The notes under the pieces were generated by a model, which saw only the letters and a program-made list of their open reading frames with translations, was not told the DNA's origin and did not search any database. Position numbers and translations under genes: made by a program. Of a stretch of DNA of 64,000 nt, positions 60,987-64,000 are shown in pieces; the stretch's first letter is position 1; each line of letters opens with the position of its first letter. The DNA is from Pseudomonas abyssi (lineage in GTDB: Bacteria; Pseudomonadota; Gammaproteobacteria; Pseudomonadales; Pseudomonadaceae): NCBI RefSeq assembly GCF_002307495.1, contig NZ_NTMR01000019.1:62001-126000 (forward strand). Direction: 5' to 3'.

Positions 60987-61988
60987 TCAGGGCAGAACCG
61001 GGTTCTGCGTGATGAACTCGGTGGTGTAGACGTCCTGCAGCGCAACCTTGTCGCTATCCACCAACTGGTTTTCCAGCAGCATGTTCCAGGTCGCCTGCAT
61101 GCGCGCATCGGTAATCACGCCGATCCCCTGGGTCGCCGCATCCCCCCCGGCAACCATGCCGCTGCTGCGCAGACGCTCCAGGGCAAAAGCCAGCTGCTCG
61201 GTGGTCATATCCGGATTTTCCTGCTGGATCACTGCATTGCCGCCGCTCGGGTCCGTGATGTAGCGCTTCCAGCCCTCACGGGAGGCATCCAGAAAGGCCT
61301 GTACCTGCTCCGGGTGCTGCTCGATCAGCTCGTCGCTGCAGGCAATCGAGTTGCCGTAGGGCGGGTAGCCCTCCTGCCCCAGAGAAAAAACGTTGAACTC
61401 AACGCCTTCGCGCTGCAGCGCAAAGGGCTCGGAACTCATGTAGCCCTGCTGCGCCAGCGAGTTGTCGGCAATGAAGGGTTGTACGTTGAAGGTGTACGGG
61501 CGGCTCATGGCATCGGTGAAGCCGTACTGACTCTTTGCCCAAGGCCACCAGGACGAATGCGCACTGGAGGAAATCAGCACCTTGCGGCCGCCCAGCTCAG
61601 CCAGCGAGTTGACGTCCTTGTGGGTGATAATCACGGTCGGGTCATACTGAAAGCTGGCACCGACCATGGTCAGTGGAATGCCCTGCTGACGCGCCATGAC
61701 GGTACCGATGTCATCCTTGATAATGCACTGGGCCTGCCCCGCGGCCAGCAACTGCGCCGAGTTGACCTGCGGCCCGCCCATGCGGATGCTGACATCTAGC
61801 CCTTTCTCTGCGTACAGCCCGTCCGCCAGTGCCTGGTAAAAACCACCGTGCTCGGCCTGTGCGTACCAGTTGGTGATAAAGGTGATCGGCGTTGCCGCCT
61901 GCGCGCTGGCGCAGCCCGCGGCGGCCAGCAGTGCGCTCAATGCGGCGATATGTCTAACCGGGTTACGCGTGTTGCCTGTTGCTTGCAT
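60987..61988 (-). CDS. ABC-type periplasmic binding protein (NMT1/THI5-like, SsuA/ThiY family)
   Basis: 333 aa. Signal sequence of about 31 residues with a possible lipobox (AAAGC) or cleavage after AQA. Mature part ITFITNWYAQAEHGGFYQALADG, then RMGGPQVNSAQLLAAGQAQC, typical of pyrimidine, taurine or nitrate-type binding proteins. No permease or ATPase gene is in the window; they may lie elsewhere or to the right. It likely captures the substrate of the surrounding catabolic operon. Confidence 0.87.
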   Translation of the reverse strand: MQATGNTRNPVRHIAALSALLAAAGCASAQAATPITFITNWYAQAEHGGFYQALADGLYAEKGLDVSIRMGGPQVNSAQLLAAGQAQCIIKDDIGTVMARQQGIPLTMVGASFQYDPTVIITHKDVNSLAELGGRKVLISSSAHSSWWPWAKSQYGFTDAMSRPYTFNVQPFIADNSLAQQGYMSSEPFALQREGVEFNVFSLGQEGYPPYGNSIACSDELIEQHPEQVQAFLDASREGWKRYITDPSGGNAVIQQENPDMTTEQLAFALERLRSSGMVAGGDAATQGIGVITDARMQATWNMLLENQLVDSDKVALQDVYTTEFITQNPVLP

Positions 61989-62030
61989 GACTCATCTCCT
62001 GTTGCTTGAACAATATGAACCTGACAAAAC

Positions 62031-62879
62031 TCAGTGACGTGACTCGATGTGGCCGCTGAACTGGCCGCGCCCCCAGGACGTCACCTCGCGCTCGACCCAG
62101 CGCGCCTGGTGTACTTCGGTGATCGCCTGCGCCCACTGGCTGCTCAGTTGCTCCAGCAGCTGAGCCCCCTGCTCCGGGGTCGCGCCGGTCGGGTCGCCAA
62201 TCACCCCGGACGGTCCGAAGTCACGGGCGGCCCAGGCTGCGGCCGGCCGGGTGCTGGACAACGTGGGACAGGGAAACGGCGGCGGATAATTCGCTTCCGC
62301 GCGTTCCATCCGCAGGGTCTCGGGCGCCAGCTGCATCAGCAATGCGGTCTCGCCGTGGCCGGCGTGCATACCCAGCTGGCGCTCCTGTTCGGGCATGAAG
62401 CTGCTGTCAAACTTCACGCTCCAGGCCGAGCGCGGAATAACCATGAAATCGCCGTGACGCAGCCGCAGCTCGCGTGCCGCCATCTCCAGCGGCTGAGGCT
62501 GCCCGCCATGGGCGTTGACCATAATCAGCTTGCGAAAGCCGGCGCGATAAACCGACTCGCCGATCTCCTGAATGGTGTGCAGCAACAGCTCACCGGTCAG
62601 CGTCATGGTGCCGGGAAAGTGCAGATGCTCATCAGACTTGCCGTAGGTAATGGCGGGCAGTGCGTAGGCCGGAATCTGCGCCGGCAAACGCGCCAGCGCC
62701 TTGCCGACCACCCCGGCGGCGACAATCGAGTCGACCGCGCAGGGCATGTGCGGGCCGTGCTGCTCAATCGCGCCGACCGGCAGCACGATGACAGTATTGG
62801 CCTTGTCCGCCAGCGCATCGATATCGGTCCAGCTCAGGTACGGCAGAAAACGGTCTGCCGGGGTATAACCGTGCAACAT
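62031..62879 (-). CDS. Creatininase-family amidohydrolase
   Basis: 282 aa. Metal-site motifs VLPVGAIEQHGPHMPCAVDS (Glu, His, Asp) and MVNAHGGQPQPLEMAAREL, plus MHAGHGETALLM. The family opens cyclic amides (creatinine, mycofactocin precursors, formamides). The start ATG at 62879 shares one base with the RidA stop (TGATG); GTG at 62882 is possible. Between RidA and the binding protein, so it probably opens a nitrogen ring or cleaves an amide. Confidence 0.88.
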   Translation of the reverse strand: MLHGYTPADRFLPYLSWTDIDALADKANTVIVLPVGAIEQHGPHMPCAVDSIVAAGVVGKALARLPAQIPAYALPAITYGKSDEHLHFPGTMTLTGELLLHTIQEIGESVYRAGFRKLIMVNAHGGQPQPLEMAARELRLRHGDFMVIPRSAWSVKFDSSFMPEQERQLGMHAGHGETALLMQLAPETLRMERAEANYPPPFPCPTLSSTRPAAAWAARDFGPSGVIGDPTGATPEQGAQLLEQLSSQWAQAITEVHQARWVEREVTSWGRGQFSGHIESRH

Positions 62880-63352
62880 CACGACTCCTTGGTGCCGCCC
62901 AGCGGCAGGTAGGCGGTGGCTTCAACTTCAATCAGGATGTCGTCGGTCGGCAGCATGGCGCTGACCTCAACGACCGTGGAGACCGGCGGCTCGCCGGGGA
63001 AAAACTGTCGGCGCACCTGGCTGTAGGCCGGAAAGTGGTCGAGGTTGCGGAAGTACTGCACCAGCTTGAACACATCGCTCATCTGGCCGCCCTCACGCTC
63101 GATGATCTGGCGGATCGCCTCCAGCACATACCAGCTCTGCGCCAGGATCGGCCCCTGCTTGATGTCGCTGGAGAACTCGCCGGTACGCCCCAGGCGCTCG
63201 GCGGCCTCGTCTGGAATGTCGTCAAAGCCGCGGACGATCATCCGGCGCGCCGGATCGACCGCGATCACGCCCGACAGAAAGAGGAAGTCGCCCACCCGCT
63301 TGGCGGCGGCGTAGCGCGCCAGCGGCGCGCCATTGGTTGTCTCGTTGCTCAT
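62879..63352 (-). CDS. RidA-family reactive-intermediate deaminase
   Basis: 157 aa, YjgF/RidA fold. ARYAAAKRVGDFLFLSGVIAVD, LVQYFRNLDHFPAYSQVRRQFF and PPVSTVVEVSAMLPTDDILIEVEATAYLP match the family, including the Arg/Glu region. Longer than RidA proper (about 128), so it is one of the Rid subfamilies tied to catabolic operons. It removes enamine/imine intermediates. The start ATG at 63352; TTG at 63355 is less likely. Confidence 0.9.
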   Translation of the reverse strand: MSNETTNGAPLARYAAAKRVGDFLFLSGVIAVDPARRMIVRGFDDIPDEAAERLGRTGEFSSDIKQGPILAQSWYVLEAIRQIIEREGGQMSDVFKLVQYFRNLDHFPAYSQVRRQFFPGEPPVSTVVEVSAMLPTDDILIEVEATAYLPLGGTKES

Positions 63353-63376
63353 CAACTCGCTCCAGATAGAAAGGGT

Positions 63377-64000
63377 TCAAAGCGCCAGCGTCAGGCGCGC
63401 TGAGCGGCAGCTGCCGCAGCACACAGCGATGTATTCGCTGCGATCGTCGTCATCCAGGCATTGATCACCATGCAGCGGCTCACCGTCGCTCCAGGCCACC
63501 ACACAGCTGCCACAGATGCCCTGTTCGCAGTTAGTGTCCGGGGCCACGCCGGCCTGGCGCAGGGCCGCGAGCATCGAGCCTCCGGCCGGCACCTCGATAT
63601 CCAGGCCGCTGTCACTCAGGTGCAGCTGAAAGCCGGTCTGCACGCTGGTCTCGCTGCCGGCGAAGGCTTCCTCATGCCACTGGTCGCCGGGCAGATCGGC
63701 GCACTGTTCGCGGACCCGCTGCATCAGCCCTGCCGGGCCGCAGCAGTAAACGTGGGTATTGGCCGGCAACCCTTCCAGCCGGCACCTCAGGTCCAGCTTC
63801 TGTCGCGGGTTATCGACCAGCTCGACAGGCCAGCCAGACGCGGCCAGCTGATCGACAAAGGGTGAGGAACCGGCACTGGAGACCGCCACCACAAAGCTGA
63901 ACGCCCGCCCTTGGGCAGCCAGCTGATAAGCCATCGCCATCAACGGGGTGAGCCCGACACCGCCGCCGACCAGCAGGTGGTGCTCGGCCTCGGGCGCCAG
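63377..64000 (-). CDS. Ferredoxin-reductase-type oxidoreductase with C-terminal 2Fe-2S domain (partial, N-terminus beyond the right edge)
   Basis: 208 codons are present and the frame is open to the window edge. Phthalate dioxygenase reductase/VanB family: the NAD domain starts with VGGGVGLTPLMAMAYQL, includes HVYCCGPAGLMQRV, and ends in a plant-type 2Fe-2S domain with cysteines in TNCEQGICGSCVV and later IAVCCGSC. Missing is the FMN-binding barrel, off the right edge. It passes electrons from NAD(P)H to a Rieske oxygenase or similar, whose gene should lie outside. First seen gene of the catabolic operon. Confidence 0.9.
   Translation of the reverse strand: MAPEAEHHLLVGGGVGLTPLMAMAYQLAAQGRAFSFVVAVSSAGSSPFVDQLAASGWPVELVDNPRQKLDLRCRLEGLPANTHVYCCGPAGLMQRVREQCADLPGDQWHEEAFAGSETSVQTGFQLHLSDSGLDIEVPAGGSMLAALRQAGVAPDTNCEQGICGSCVVAWSDGEPLHGDQCLDDDDRSEYIAVCCGSCRSARLTLAL

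Noticed and set aside
1-64000. tRNA, rRNA, insertion sequence or prophage genes
   Set aside because: No transposase, integrase or phage structural motifs, and no rRNA or tRNA sequence was recognised by reading; a covariance-model scan would be needed to exclude tRNAs and small RNAs.

Overview
The window looks like chromosome of a denitrifying or nitrate-respiring member of the Pseudomonadaceae (Pseudomonas/Stutzerimonas/Halopseudomonas type). The basis is high GC, gene density, the narK1-narK2-narG / narXL / ubiUVT / moeA-moaB layout known from pseudomonads, a NosA/OprC-type copper receptor, and a partial copy of the P. aeruginosa PA4129-PA4134 gene neighbourhood. The species cannot be fixed from sequence reading alone.

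Layout. (1) 1-16.9 kb is an anaerobic respiration block: narG (cut by the left edge), narK2 and narK1 on the minus strand; divergent narX-narL sensor/regulator; a DGC-domain protein; the O2-independent ubiquinone genes ubiU-ubiV-ubiT; molybdenum-cofactor genes moeA, moaB and moaD; a four-helix membrane protein; an acyl-CoA dehydrogenase; and an HPP-CBS membrane protein. Anr/Dnr (FNR-type) boxes can be read in front of narK1, ubiU and moaD/the membrane protein, and upstream of the HPP gene. Most sit about 41.5 bp from the expected start site over a recognisable -10. (2) 16.9-30.8 kb holds a LysR regulator, the tRNA hydroxylation protein TrhP, an isochorismatase-like hydrolase, a UbiM-type hydroxylase, an operon of siroheme reductase, DUF934 and LrgAB, and divergent ccoG and mocR. 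These are followed by a deletion remnant of an orphan ccoN and a ccoQ-like gene, then DUF2946 and a copper receptor. (3) 30.8-35.1 kb holds a DUF1810-methyltransferase fusion, a His-rich zinc exporter under a readable MerR-type promoter, a decayed duplicate of part of that exporter, and a DUF433/PIN-like toxin-antitoxin pair.

(4) 35.5-45.2 kb is a defence island on one strand: hsdR - rloA (AAA ATPase) - rloB - fic - hsdM - hsdS. It is a type I restriction-modification locus carrying an AbiL/RloAB-like pair and a Fic protein between the R and M genes. An array of TGTCGA dyads in front of fic suggests separate control of the methylase half. (5) 45.2-48.1 kb is a zinc-starvation operon (COG0523 GTPase - folE2 - DUF1826) with a Zur box.

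(6) 48.2-59.6 kb is ordinary accessory metabolism and regulation: a YghU glutathione transferase, a LysE exporter with an Lrp regulator, a bile-acid-symporter-family carrier with an AraC regulator, a periplasmic double-Cache protein, a DksA-like protein, a sirtuin, a YgiD-type dioxygenase, DoxX with a LysR regulator, and a cNMP/CBS/nucleotidyltransferase protein overlapping a DnaQ-like exonuclease. (7) 59.6-64.0 kb is a tight minus-strand catabolic operon (ferredoxin-type reductase cut by the right edge, RidA, creatininase family, periplasmic binding protein, FAD-linked oxidase) of unknown substrate.

No rRNA, tRNA, CRISPR array or intact insertion sequence was seen.
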